From contig NZ_AP022618.1 in assembly GCF_010731615.1 (NCBI RefSeq), positions 3,348,001 through 3,412,000 on the forward strand: a stretch of DNA of 64,000 bases. Reading direction: 5' to 3'. This DNA comes from Mycolicibacterium insubricum. GTDB lineage: Bacteria > Actinomycetota > Actinomycetes > Mycobacteriales > Mycobacteriaceae. Every line of letters starts with the position of its first letter. Positions within the stretch are counted from its first letter, which is position 1. Below the pieces are notes generated by a model. It made no database searches and had not been told where the DNA came from. It worked only from the letters and a program-made list of their open reading frames with translations. Positions 28,313 through 37,940 of this stretch are shown one piece after another. Position numbers and translations under genes: made by a program.

Positions 28313-28998
28313 TGGCCGCCGTGCCCACGCTCTCCCCGGACCGGCGCGCGCTGCTGGCCCGGCGGATCCGGTGGTTCGTCGCCGCGACGATCAGCTACAA
28401 CGTCATCGAGGCCGTCGTCGCGCTGTCGGAGGGCGCCCGGGTGTCCTCGACCGCCCTCATCGGGTTCGGTCTGGACTCGGTGATCGAGGTGTCCTCGGCG
28501 GCCGCGGTCGCCTGGCAGTTCGCATCGCCGACCCCGGAGGACCGGGAGAGGGTTGCGCTACGGATCATTGCGTTCTCGTTCTTCGGGCTCGCCGTCTACG
28601 TCACGGTCGACGCCGTGCGTTCGCTGCTCGGCGTCGGCGAGGCGCAACATTCCACCGTGGGCCTCGTACTGGCCGGACTCAGCCTGGTGATCATGCCGGT
28701 GCTGTCCTACGCGCAGCGACGGGCCGGGCGCGAACTCGGATCACTGTCGGCGGTGGCCGATTCCAAACAGACGCTGCTGTGCACCTACCTGTCGGCGGTG
28801 CTGCTGGTCGGCTTGGCGCTCAACAGCCTGTTCGGCTGGTCCTGGGCCGACCCGATCGCCGGTCTGGTCATCGCCGGCATCGCCGTGAAGGAGGGCATCA
28901 ACGCTTGGCGGGGCGATACCTGTTGCCCGGCCCCGGGGTCCCTGCTCGCTGCCGAGACCACCGGTGATGAGTGCGGGTGCGACTGCTGCCCGGACTAA
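28312..28998 (+). CDS. CDF-like cation transporter with cysteine-rich C-terminus
   Basis: A 228-residue polytopic protein with about five to six hydrophobic helices and motifs recalling cation diffusion facilitators: GFGLDSVIEVSSAAAVAW (DxxxE in place of HxxxD) and SAVADSKQTLLCTYLS then DPIAGLVIAGIAVKEG. The usual histidine ligands are replaced by Asp, Glu and Cys, and the tail carries two CC pairs and CGC (WRGDTCCPA, ECGCDCCPD), suggesting a soft metal such as cadmium, lead or copper. It is translationally coupled (TGATG) to the CmtR-like sensor. Family membership is by motif; the metal is inference. Confidence 0.82.
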   Translation: MAAVPTLSPDRRALLARRIRWFVAATISYNVIEAVVALSEGARVSSTALIGFGLDSVIEVSSAAAVAWQFASPTPEDRERVALRIIAFSFFGLAVYVTVDAVRSLLGVGEAQHSTVGLVLAGLSLVIMPVLSYAQRRAGRELGSLSAVADSKQTLLCTYLSAVLLVGLALNSLFGWSWADPIAGLVIAGIAVKEGINAWRGDTCCPAPGSLLAAETTGDECGCDCCPD

Positions 28999-29026
28999 GT
29001 CAAGCGCCCGCGTAGGTTCTTCAACC

Positions 29027-29977
29027 ATGAGAATCGGTTTGATGGTCGGCTCGGACCGGGAGCGTTCGCGCGCCGATCGACTGCCGGGCCTGCTGGACGA
29101 CGCCCGCGGCGCCGAGGCGGCCGGTTTCGACTCCTTCTGGATGCCGCAGGTGCCCGGCTATCTCGACGCGTTGACCGCCGTGGCGCTGATCGGCCAGGTG
29201 ACCGAGCGCATCGAACTCGGTACCGCCGTCGTGCCCATCCAGACCCGGCACCCGCTGATCATGGCGCAGCAGGCACTGACCACCGACCTCGCCTGCGGCG
29301 GCCGGTTCACCCTGGGCCTGGGCCCGTCGCACCACTGGATCATCAGCGATCAACTGGGTCTGTCCTACGACCGTCCCGCCAAGCAGGTGCGCGACTACCT
29401 CGACGTGCTCACTGCCTCGGTCACCGCTCCCGGGCCCGTTCAGGTGAGCAACGACGGCTTCACCGTCAACGCGTCGATCGACGTCGCGGATGCCCCGAGC
29501 ATGCCGATTCTGCTTGCCGCACTGGGGAACACGATGTTGCGGATCGCGGGCGAACGCGCCGACGGCACCATTTTGTGGATGGCCGATGAGCGCACCATCG
29601 CCGATCACGTCGTGCCTCGGATCACCGCCGCGGCCGGCAGCACCGGGCGGCCGGCGCCGCGGATCGTCGCGGGCGTTCCCGTCGCACTGTGCGGAGCCGA
29701 CGAGACCGACCGGGCCCGCGCCTACGCCAGTGAAGTTCTCGGGCACGCGGAGCTCTCGCCGAACTATGTGCGGCTGCTGGAGCACGGCGACGCCCGGGAC
29801 GTCGGCGACACCATGGCAGCCGGTGACGAGGCGGCCGTGCTGGCCCGGCTGCGCCGCTACCGCGATGCCGGTGTCACCGACCTCGCCGCCCGGATCGTGC
29901 CGCTCGGCGACGACGCCGCGGCCCGGGCCGCCTCACGCGCGCGGACCAGTGAGTTCCTGGCCTCGATCAGACTGTGA
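29027..29977 (+). CDS. LLM-class F420-dependent oxidoreductase
   Basis: A 316-residue luciferase-like protein starting MRIGLMVGSDRERSRADRLP. It has AEAAGFDSFWMPQVPGYLDAL, ERIELGTAVVPIQTRHPLIM and LTTDLACGGRFTLGLGPSHHW, followed by PSMPILLAALGNTMLRIAGERADGTILW split over two strands. This order is typical of an F420-dependent LLM subfamily common in mycobacteria. The substrate is unknown. It is the last chromosomal gene before the tRNA-Val insertion, 16 bases before the left 46-bp repeat. Confidence 0.88.
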   Translation: MRIGLMVGSDRERSRADRLPGLLDDARGAEAAGFDSFWMPQVPGYLDALTAVALIGQVTERIELGTAVVPIQTRHPLIMAQQALTTDLACGGRFTLGLGPSHHWIISDQLGLSYDRPAKQVRDYLDVLTASVTAPGPVQVSNDGFTVNASIDVADAPSMPILLAALGNTMLRIAGERADGTILWMADERTIADHVVPRITAAAGSTGRPAPRIVAGVPVALCGADETDRARAYASEVLGHAELSPNYVRLLEHGDARDVGDTMAAGDEAAVLARLRRYRDAGVTDLAARIVPLGDDAAARAASRARTSEFLASIRL

Positions 29978-29992
29978 CGGCCCGGGAAATTC

Positions 29993-30038
29993 CTGGTGGG
30001 CGCGGACGGTATCGAACCGCCGACCGCTGGTGTGTAAA
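29993..30038. repeat. Left attachment repeat (partial tRNA-Val 3' end)
   Basis: 46 bases identical to 33286-33331. They contain the T-arm, variable region and 3' half of the anticodon arm of tRNA-Val with its encoded CCA, but no 5' half, so this copy cannot form a tRNA. Identity ends at 30038, where G replaces A. Confidence 0.93.
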
Positions 30039-30053
30039 GGAACCGTAGAAAGT

Positions 30054-30065
30054 GAACACCCGTTC
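30054..30065. repeat. GAACACCCGTTC copy 1 (SOS-box-like inverted repeat)
   Basis: The 12-mer GAACACCCGTTC has inverted ends (GAAC-N4-GTTC), the core form of the Gram-positive and mycobacterial LexA box. It begins 16 bases inside the left attachment repeat. It could equally be an integrase arm-type site. Confidence 0.45.
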
Positions 30066-30168
30066 TACCGTGTCCAGTGTGTGCAGCTCAGAGCGGCGCG
30101 CGTGTCCGGCCGATGGCGTCGTGTCCACTGCGTTAGGCGGTGTCTTGGCAACTTGGCGGCAACACGAC

Positions 30169-30180
30169 GAACACCCGTTC
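30169..30180. repeat. GAACACCCGTTC copy 2 (SOS-box-like inverted repeat)
   Basis: A second identical 12-mer 115 bases after the first, here with flanking C and G that extend the symmetry to CGAAC-N4-GTTCG, close to the mycobacterial SOS consensus. No plus-strand gene follows closely that would obviously be controlled by it. Confidence 0.5.
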
Positions 30181-30198
30181 GGCGGTCTCGCGGCGCTG

Positions 30199-30636
30199 CT
30201 ACCCGGTCATGAGGTTGCCGCCAGCGCCTCCGAGAGCGCCGACCGCAATCTGGTACGCCGCACCGCGCAGCGACAGCGCGAGTTGGCGGAACCGCCCGCG
30301 TTCCTCGTCCTGGCGCGACTCGTCGTCAGCGGCGCTCTCGATTGCGACGATCAGTCGTTCGAGCTGCGCCTCGGGCGACGGCCACTGTCCTGCGACCCTC
30401 AGCGCCTCGCTGGTCGGGGTGCCAACCATGATGAGTCCGCCGCCCCACGACCCGTTGCCCTTCGTGAAATAGGGCTGGGTGTAGAGAGCGCGCAACGCCC
30501 GTTGCACCGTGTCACCGTCAAACCCGGTGCGCTGCTGGACGGCGGTCACTCGCGGACCTCTGCCGGTTTCCTCGTACAGCTCCACAACGGCCCTAAGCAC
30601 AGGCAGGTCTCGGGATGTCCAAGTGTCGTCAGTCAT
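30199..30636 (-). CDS. Winged-helix-like protein of the island operon
   Basis: A 145-residue protein of unknown function. The N-terminal 70 residues (LPVLRAVVELYEETGRGPRV, then TGFDGDTVQRALRALYTQPYF) look like a winged helix in which the helix pair TAVQQRTGFDGDTVQRALRAL could bind DNA, followed by a hairpin with GSWGGGLIMVG. The remainder is helical (SPEAQLERLIVAIESAADDE, RFRQLALSLRGAAYQIAVGA). It starts 47 bases after the upstream 327-residue gene ends, so it is probably cotranscribed. It may regulate the module or be part of it. Base composition is lower in GC than the surrounding core. Confidence 0.7.
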   Translation of the reverse strand: MTDDTWTSRDLPVLRAVVELYEETGRGPRVTAVQQRTGFDGDTVQRALRALYTQPYFTKGNGSWGGGLIMVGTPTSEALRVAGQWPSPEAQLERLIVAIESAADDESRQDEERGRFRQLALSLRGAAYQIAVGALGGAGGNLMTG

Positions 30637-30683
30637 GCCGGGAGTATCGCGCATCGCTGCGACATCCACCGGCGAGCCCGCGG

Positions 30684-31667
30684 TCAGTCGGGCAACCGCT
30701 CCACACGCAGTCCGTCATAGGTGGTCTTCGATACGCCAGCTGTGGACACCGAGGTCTTCATCTGCGCGGTGATACGAACCCGATCGAGAATTGCAATTCC
30801 CACGGTCTGCTCATGCGGGATGCTTGCGTGCTTGATCGCGACCGGGTCGCCGTCGGTCGGTTCGATTAGCCATTGTTGGCTCTGGACAGTACTGACGGTC
30901 AGCACGCGTCCTTCGATGATGACTGGCTCGGTATCGGACTCTGAAAGCTCGATGGCCCTGGCGATCAGATCAGCTTTACCCGCGCCGAGGTGGACCCGCG
31001 CTGTCGCCCGCTGAGGCTGTCGCCACTCGACATCTACGTCGAACTGGCTGCGGTGAACAGAACGCGTGAAATCACGCATACAAGCGGCAGTGCGAGGCCC
31101 CAACTCAACGATGCCGTCGATGAAGTCCGAGCCGGTCAGTTCCGGCGATAAGTCATTACCCCTCGTCAGCAGGGTGATTGCCTCAACGACGGCATGGTCG
31201 ATCTGTTGGTCGTCATCGCTGGGCTCGCGAAACATGGATACGGCTCCCTGCGGGCCGTCTCCGACCTCGTCGGCTGGCGACGACTCGGGCATGAGGTCGA
31301 ACACCAGTGATCCCCGACCAGGGCTTCCAGCGATCATCAGTCTGCTTTTGCGCATCACCGCGGCACTGGCCTGCTTCCCAAGTTCCTTGTCGCCGTCCTC
31401 TGCCGCGGCTATCGCAGTGGTGAGCCGCTGGAAGTGGTGCAGTGCTCGGGTCACCTCGGATAGTGGTGCGGCCGAGTGCATTACACCTGAGCCGCTGAAT
31501 CGCAAAACGCCTAGCGACGGCAGCGTGCGAACGATCGACAGATCGGCAGCGAGTGCCTCGAAGCTCATCCGGCTCACGTCGCCCGGTGTCTGCCAGCCCG
31601 CGGGTCCGGACGCCGACGCCATGATGACGTGTTCGAGGTCTTCGAGGCTCGGATCATTTAAAGCCAT
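30684..31667 (-). CDS. Unknown 327-residue protein paired with a nucleotidyltransferase-like gene
   Basis: I do not recognise the family. The protein has a helical N-terminal third (SEVTRALHHFQRLTTAIAAA around residue 70-90), a segment GSPGRGSLVFDLMPESSPADE near 115-135, an acidic linker, a second helical part (IDHAVVEAITLLTRGNDLSP) and a beta-rich C-terminal part (ARVHLGAGKADLIARAIE, EPVIIEGRVLTVSTVQ, AILDRVRITAQMKTSVS). No signal peptide, membrane helix or zinc motif is seen. Its first 14 bases overlap the end of the DUF6932-like gene, so the two products are made together and may form a complex. Codon use is less GC-rich than neighbouring core genes. Confidence 0.75.
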   Translation of the reverse strand: MALNDPSLEDLEHVIMASASGPAGWQTPGDVSRMSFEALAADLSIVRTLPSLGVLRFSGSGVMHSAAPLSEVTRALHHFQRLTTAIAAAEDGDKELGKQASAAVMRKSRLMIAGSPGRGSLVFDLMPESSPADEVGDGPQGAVSMFREPSDDDQQIDHAVVEAITLLTRGNDLSPELTGSDFIDGIVELGPRTAACMRDFTRSVHRSQFDVDVEWRQPQRATARVHLGAGKADLIARAIELSESDTEPVIIEGRVLTVSTVQSQQWLIEPTDGDPVAIKHASIPHEQTVGIAILDRVRITAQMKTSVSTAGVSKTTYDGLRVERLPD

Positions 31668-32202
31668 CGAAGATCACCTCCAAGTAGCCACGGCGCGGTA
31701 AAGCGTCGGTCCGGACGGCTGGCGCGCCCTTGGGACCAGACCTCATTCTGGCCCAAAAGTCGTCCCAGTGACCACGTGCCGCCCAATAATCCCTGGTATC
31801 GGGCATCGCCTGAGTGATATCTGGGCAGCAGTTCCAGGCGACGACGAAAGTATCTACCCGAAGGCCGACAAGTCCCCGAAGCTGATCCTTCTTCGAGAAC
31901 ACCTCGACCATGTGCGCGCTCGCCGGGTTTAGCTGCGCAATCTTCAATGCCATGTAGTCGACCCAATACACGCAGTCGATGTCATCCGGCGCATCCTTGC
32001 TGGTGAAAAAGCTGCCGCTGACCCATGTCGCCAGAATCGCGACATGCTGTTGAAGCAGCGCCGTGGCCTTCTGCCAGTCGTTCCACACCTGTTCGCGAGC
32101 AGACCCCTTGCCGTCGACAAATTCAGCCTGGATCTCGGCGAGCTGTGCGGGGTAACGCCCGACCGGCAACGCGCCGGTCGACGCGTCGAGTGCTGGAATC
32201 AA
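31654..32202 (-). CDS. Nucleotidyltransferase-like DUF6932-type protein
   Basis: A 182-residue protein starting at a TTG (MIPALDASTGALPVGRYPAQ) with a G-rich ribosome site just upstream. The N-terminal IPALD...LPVGRYPA pattern and the core ATWVSGSFFTSKDAPDDIDC resemble the DUF6932 family. The core supplies Gly63-Ser64 and, nine residues on, Asp74-Ile-Asp76: GS-X9-DxD, the active-site pattern of the polymerase-beta nucleotidyltransferase fold, as in minimal nucleotidyltransferases of toxin-antitoxin and abortive-infection systems. The substrate is unknown. It heads a three-gene operon inside the tRNA-Val island and overlaps the next gene by 14 bases. Confidence 0.75.
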   Translation of the reverse strand: MIPALDASTGALPVGRYPAQLAEIQAEFVDGKGSAREQVWNDWQKATALLQQHVAILATWVSGSFFTSKDAPDDIDCVYWVDYMALKIAQLNPASAHMVEVFSKKDQLRGLVGLRVDTFVVAWNCCPDITQAMPDTRDYWAARGHWDDFWARMRSGPKGAPAVRTDALPRRGYLEVIFDGFK

Positions 32203-32367
32203 CGTCCCCCCGAACCATCACCGCTCCGACTATGTGCTGACGATCTGCCATCATCGCCGCTGTGGTCAGCAACCGGGTCAACAACCGGATATCAAAGGGA
32301 TCACGATAACGCCTACGCCGTCGGGCTCCGCATACTGCTCAGGCACACGGGACGCTCGCCCGACCGG

Positions 32368-32542
32368 TCAGCAGTGGGTCGGGCAGCCGCCGCCGTCGAT
32401 CGACGCGGCCACCGCCCCGAGCGCGTACAGCACGGCCTCGCGGTCGCTGACGTGGCGCAGCGTCAGCTCGGCCTCGATGCCGCCCAGCGGGGCGTCCCTC
32501 GCCGCACACCGCGGACAGCGGCAGCCCGACCCCGACGGCGGG
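32368..32542 (-). pseudogene. C-terminal fragment of an unidentified gene abutting the IS remnant
   Basis: In one minus-strand frame the segment reads as a plausible protein end (RDAPLGGIEAELTLRHVSDR, then EAVLYALGAVAASIDGGGCP) finishing THC and a stop. It has no start of its own and begins exactly where similarity to an ISL3 transposase stops, in a different frame. I read it as the remaining tail of a gene cut by the IS or by a deletion. The family is not recognised. Confidence 0.4.
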
Positions 32543-33178
32543 GACATAGCTTCGGGTGGGCAGGATTTCGATGATCTGGTGGTTGGCGACATCGGCGACG
32601 GTGGTCGCATACGAGCGGCCCCGACGGCCGGCGAGTTTGACGAACGAGGTCTCGTCCAAGCCGATCGCGGTGGTGGCGTTGAGGCGACGCCGATCAGCAG
32701 CCAGCAGCGCCGCACCGTAGGTCATGACTGCGTCGTTGACGGTATGCCAGTCACACGAGAGCTCACCGGCGACATCGGAGACCGCACGACCGGTCCCGAC
32801 CTGCAGAGTCGCCCATTTGGCGCACCGGGTCGTCAGCAGGCAGTTCTTAGCGGCGATGCGGTGATCGGCACTGGTCCAGCTCGCCCCCGCACAGTCGGGT
32901 CGCCGGCAGATCAACCGGTGCTTGCGCCACGCCAGCCGCATCGGCTGGCCGTACACGGGCAGGTCAACATAGCGCACGGTCGGCCGTTCCTTGATCTGGC
33001 CGGGAACCCCGCAGGTCGGGCAGGTTCGCTCGACGACGGTCTGCTCGATCACCAGCTCGACATCGGGACCGATGCGCCGGTAGGCCAACACGCGGACGTC
33101 CTTGAGCCCGACCAGGGCTTCGACGATCTGACTAGGCTCACAACCGACGAAGGTGCTTTTGGATTTGATGGTCGCGCT
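32543..33178 (-). pseudogene. Truncated ISL3-family transposase
   Basis: The open frame reads TFVGCEPSQIVEALVGLKDV, a zinc finger (CPTCG then CRRPDC with upstream cysteines), RYVDLPVYGQPMRLAWRKHR, a helix-turn-helix (AVSDVAGELSCDWHTVNDAV) and the first catalytic aspartate in AIGLDETSFVKL, then DVANHQIIEILPTRSY, all in ISL3 order. It breaks at about 32543, losing the second aspartate, the glutamate and roughly the C-terminal half. No ATG or GTG lies between the upstream TGA (33179) and GTG 33091, so the N-terminus may also be damaged. The copy cannot transpose on its own. Confidence 0.82.
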
Positions 33179-33285
33179 TCAAAGACTCAGGCACCTTCGC
33201 CCCTCACAACCGCAGGGCACGCCGACCTCAAAGCCAACACCGGACCCCGCTGCAATCCGAAGAACCGCTAAATCCCCCTGTTGAG

Positions 33286-33331
33286 CTGGTGGGCGCGGAC
33301 GGTATCGAACCGCCGACCGCTGGTGTGTAAA
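33286..33331. repeat. Right attachment repeat (3' part of intact tRNA-Val)
   Basis: 46 bases identical to 29993-30038. Here the repeat is continuous with the 5' half of the tRNA gene, so integration restored a working tRNA. Confidence 0.93.
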
Positions 33332-33361
33332 ACCAGAGCTCTACCACTGAGCTACGCGCCC
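33287..33361 (-). tRNA. tRNA-Val (anticodon TAC)
   Basis: Read on the minus strand: acceptor GGGCGCG pairs with CGCGCCC; D-arm GCTCAGTGGTAGAGC; anticodon stem CTGGT/ACCAG around the loop TTTACAC with anticodon TAC; T-arm CGGCGGTTCGATACCG region; encoded CCA at the 3' end (33287-33289). All standard features of a valine tRNA are present. It is the integration target of the neighbouring island. Confidence 0.95.
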
Positions 33362-33390
33362 GGACCGGTGCAGGTTACCCGCCGCGGGCG

Positions 33391-33452
33391 GCAACCCCCA
33401 AAACCGCAAGCCCCGGAAACCGCAACCCGCGGAAACCTCAGCCCCGGGAAAC
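33391..33452. repeat. Degenerate 16-bp tandem repeat
   Basis: Four successive units of the form CGCAACCCCGGGAAAC with one to four changes each (first unit 14 bases, then three of 16). They fill the gap between tRNA-Val and the end of ahpE. No function is evident. Confidence 0.6.
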
Positions 33453-33454
33453 CG

Positions 33455-33913
33455 TCAGGCCAGGGAAGCTAGCGCGGCGGTCCACACGCTCTGGTCGCGG
33501 ACCTCACCGGGCTGCTTGCACTCGGCGAAGCGGACCACGCCGGCCTTGTCGATGACGAAGGTGCCGCGGTTGGCCACGCCCGCGCCGTCGTTGAACACCC
33601 CGTAGGACTGCGCGACGGCCCCGTGCGGCCAGAAGTCCGACAGCAGCGGGAAGGTGAACCCGTTGGTCAACGCCCACACCTTGTGGGTGGGCGACGGCCC
33701 GACGGAGATCGCCAGGGTGACGGTGTCCTCGTTCTCGTAGACGTCCAGGTTGTCCCGGATCTCGTCGAGTTCGCCCTGGCAGATGCCGGTGAACGCCAGC
33801 GGGTAGAAGACCAGCAGCACGTTGCGCCCGCCGCGGAAATCCGCCAAGCGCACCGGCTGGTTGTTCTGATCCTTGAGGGTGAAATCCGGTGCCTCATCGC
33901 CGACCGCAACCAC
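33455..33913 (-). CDS. ahpE: One-cysteine peroxiredoxin AhpE
   Basis: AhpE reduces peroxides, with preference for fatty-acid hydroperoxides and peroxynitrite, in the cytoplasm. The 152-residue product starts with GTG as MVAVGDEAPDFTLKDQNNQP and has the peroxidatic cysteine C45 in PLAFTGICQGELDEI, preceded by the conserved threonine. LLSDFWPHGAVAQSYGVF and RGTFVIDKAGVVRF follow the M. tuberculosis protein closely. A second cysteine occurs in AECKQPGEV but not in the typical 2-Cys position. Recycling in mycobacteria is by mycoredoxin-1 or mycothiol. It stands one base after the DUF3052 gene. Confidence 0.95.
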   Translation of the reverse strand: MVAVGDEAPDFTLKDQNNQPVRLADFRGGRNVLLVFYPLAFTGICQGELDEIRDNLDVYENEDTVTLAISVGPSPTHKVWALTNGFTFPLLSDFWPHGAVAQSYGVFNDGAGVANRGTFVIDKAGVVRFAECKQPGEVRDQSVWTAALASLA

Positions 33914-33914
33914 G

Positions 33915-34337
33915 TCAGCGTTGCTTTCCGGCGGCCCGGGGTTGCACCAGCCGGCTGCCGATCCAGGTTCCCAGGTTGGCCGAGGAGGTCTGCATCAGGC
34001 CCGCCGTCGGCGCGCTCTCGGCGATGTCAGCGGGCTGCACGTGTCCGGGCCGGCCGGTCTTGGGTGTCAGCACCCAGATGACACCGTCATCGGCCAGCGG
34101 GGTGATCGCGTCCATCAGCGCGTCGACCAGGTCGCCGTCCTCGTCGCGCCACCACAGCAGGACCACGTCGACGACCTCGTCGGTGTCGTCGTCGAGCAAC
34201 TCCGATCCGCAGGCCTCCTCCAGGTCGGCGCGGATGTCGTCGTCGGTGTCGGAGTCCCAGCCCAACTCCTGGACCACCTGACCTTTTTGCACGCCCAGGC
34301 GCTGGGCGTAGTTCGGGGCGCCATCGGCCGCCACCAC
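33915..34337 (-). CDS. DUF3052 family protein (Rv2239c-like)
   Basis: A 140-residue soluble, acidic protein (QVVQELGWDSDTDDDIRADL, TDEVVDVVLLWWRDEDGDLV, GVIWVLTPKTGRPGHVQPAD, TAGLMQTSSANLGTWIGSRL). It belongs to DUF3052, a conserved actinobacterial family without known function. It lies directly upstream of ahpE with one base between, as in M. tuberculosis, so the two are probably cotranscribed. Confidence 0.9.
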   Translation of the reverse strand: MVAADGAPNYAQRLGVQKGQVVQELGWDSDTDDDIRADLEEACGSELLDDDTDEVVDVVLLWWRDEDGDLVDALMDAITPLADDGVIWVLTPKTGRPGHVQPADIAESAPTAGLMQTSSANLGTWIGSRLVQPRAAGKQR

Positions 34338-34418
34338 CGTGAGTCCTCCTCGAAGATTCGTCGCTCACCGATACCGACTGCCTATCGTCGCACAGCGAGC
34401 CCCGCCAGAAAACGGGCA

Positions 34419-34982
34419 TCACCGATACGTTGCATCACAGAGCTCCAGCGCTCGCTTGCGGGTGGTGTTCACCTGGTCCACCGCGGTGTTGAAATCGGCC
34501 GGCGCGGCATCGGTGGTGATCGCGGTGGCGGTCGCCCGCGACGCCGTCACCCAGGCGGTCAGCGCATCGCGCAGGTCCCCGGTGACCGGATCCGAGAGCG
34601 TCTTCTCGACGTTGTCGGCGCTGTTGTTGAGGGCGTCGACGGCCGGCTTCTTGGCGGCCTCCACGTCGCCGTCGCCGTTGACCGCCGACACGTAGGTGTT
34701 GACGGCGCTGACCGCGTCGGCGCTGCCGGTCGCCAGCGTCTCGCACACCGCGTGGATGGCCTTGGTCGTCGAGGTGGCGGCCCGCTCGGCGGCCAGCGCG
34801 CTGGAGGTGGCCGCCGACGCCGACGCCGACCGCGACATCGAGGTGCGGAACACCGGCGCATCGGCGGCATTGGGAGTGGCGGTGCCGCCGGTCATGACGG
34901 TGCAGCCGATGACCCCCATCGAGATGATCGCGACGCCACCGGCCAGCCGGCCGGCCAGCCGGATTCGGCGCGCATCGATCAC
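34419..34982 (-). CDS. Putative lipoprotein (Rv2240c-like)
   Basis: A 187-residue exported protein. The N-terminus (MIDARRIRLAGRLAGGVAII) runs into SMGVIGC, an acceptable lipobox. The mature part is Ala-, Ser- and Thr-rich and helical with two further cysteines (HAVCETLA, ALELCDATYR), resembling a small helical bundle. No enzyme motif is seen. It diverges from aceE across a 161-base promoter region. Confidence 0.8.
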   Translation of the reverse strand: MIDARRIRLAGRLAGGVAIISMGVIGCTVMTGGTATPNAADAPVFRTSMSRSASASAATSSALAAERAATSTTKAIHAVCETLATGSADAVSAVNTYVSAVNGDGDVEAAKKPAVDALNNSADNVEKTLSDPVTGDLRDALTAWVTASRATATAITTDAAPADFNTAVDQVNTTRKRALELCDATYR

Positions 34983-35143
34983 AGACGCAGACGTTACCGG
35001 CTGGCACCGCCGCGCACCGATACACCGTCCGCGCGGTCGAGAAAAAAGTTACCCACCGGTACCCCAGGCGACCGAACACGACGGTCCGCGTTGGGGTTTG
35101 ATAGGAGGTGCACCACGCACTTGTCTATACCGAGGAGCCGACG

Positions 35144-37930
<2,787 letters not shown>

Positions 37931-37940
37931 CGTTTCCTCT

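Larger units (their letters stand above)
29993..33331. mobile_element. 3.3-kb integrative element in tRNA-Val, no integrase
   Basis: The segment lies between two perfect 46-bp direct repeats that correspond to the 3' part of the tRNA-Val(TAC) gene at its right end. This is the classic footprint of site-specific integration into a tRNA. Inside are a three-gene minus-strand operon (nucleotidyltransferase-like, unknown, winged-helix-like), a truncated ISL3 transposase, and no recognisable tyrosine or serine recombinase. The interior between about 30.2 and 32.3 kb has visibly more A and T than the flanks. The bases from 30039 to 30198 hold no gene that I can support, only two copies of GAACACCCGTTC. 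It may be a decayed island or a satellite moved in trans. Confidence 0.82.

Noticed and set aside
30052..30720. A plus-strand 222-codon frame beginning just inside the left attachment repeat, possibly an integrase remnant
   Set aside because: It is opposite the winged-helix-like gene, shows no tyrosine or serine recombinase motif and has unlikely composition.
33287..33361. CRISPR array suspicion from the repeat pair at 29993 and 33286
   Set aside because: Only two copies 3.3 kb apart, and the repeat is tRNA sequence; no spaced repeat array occurs in the window.
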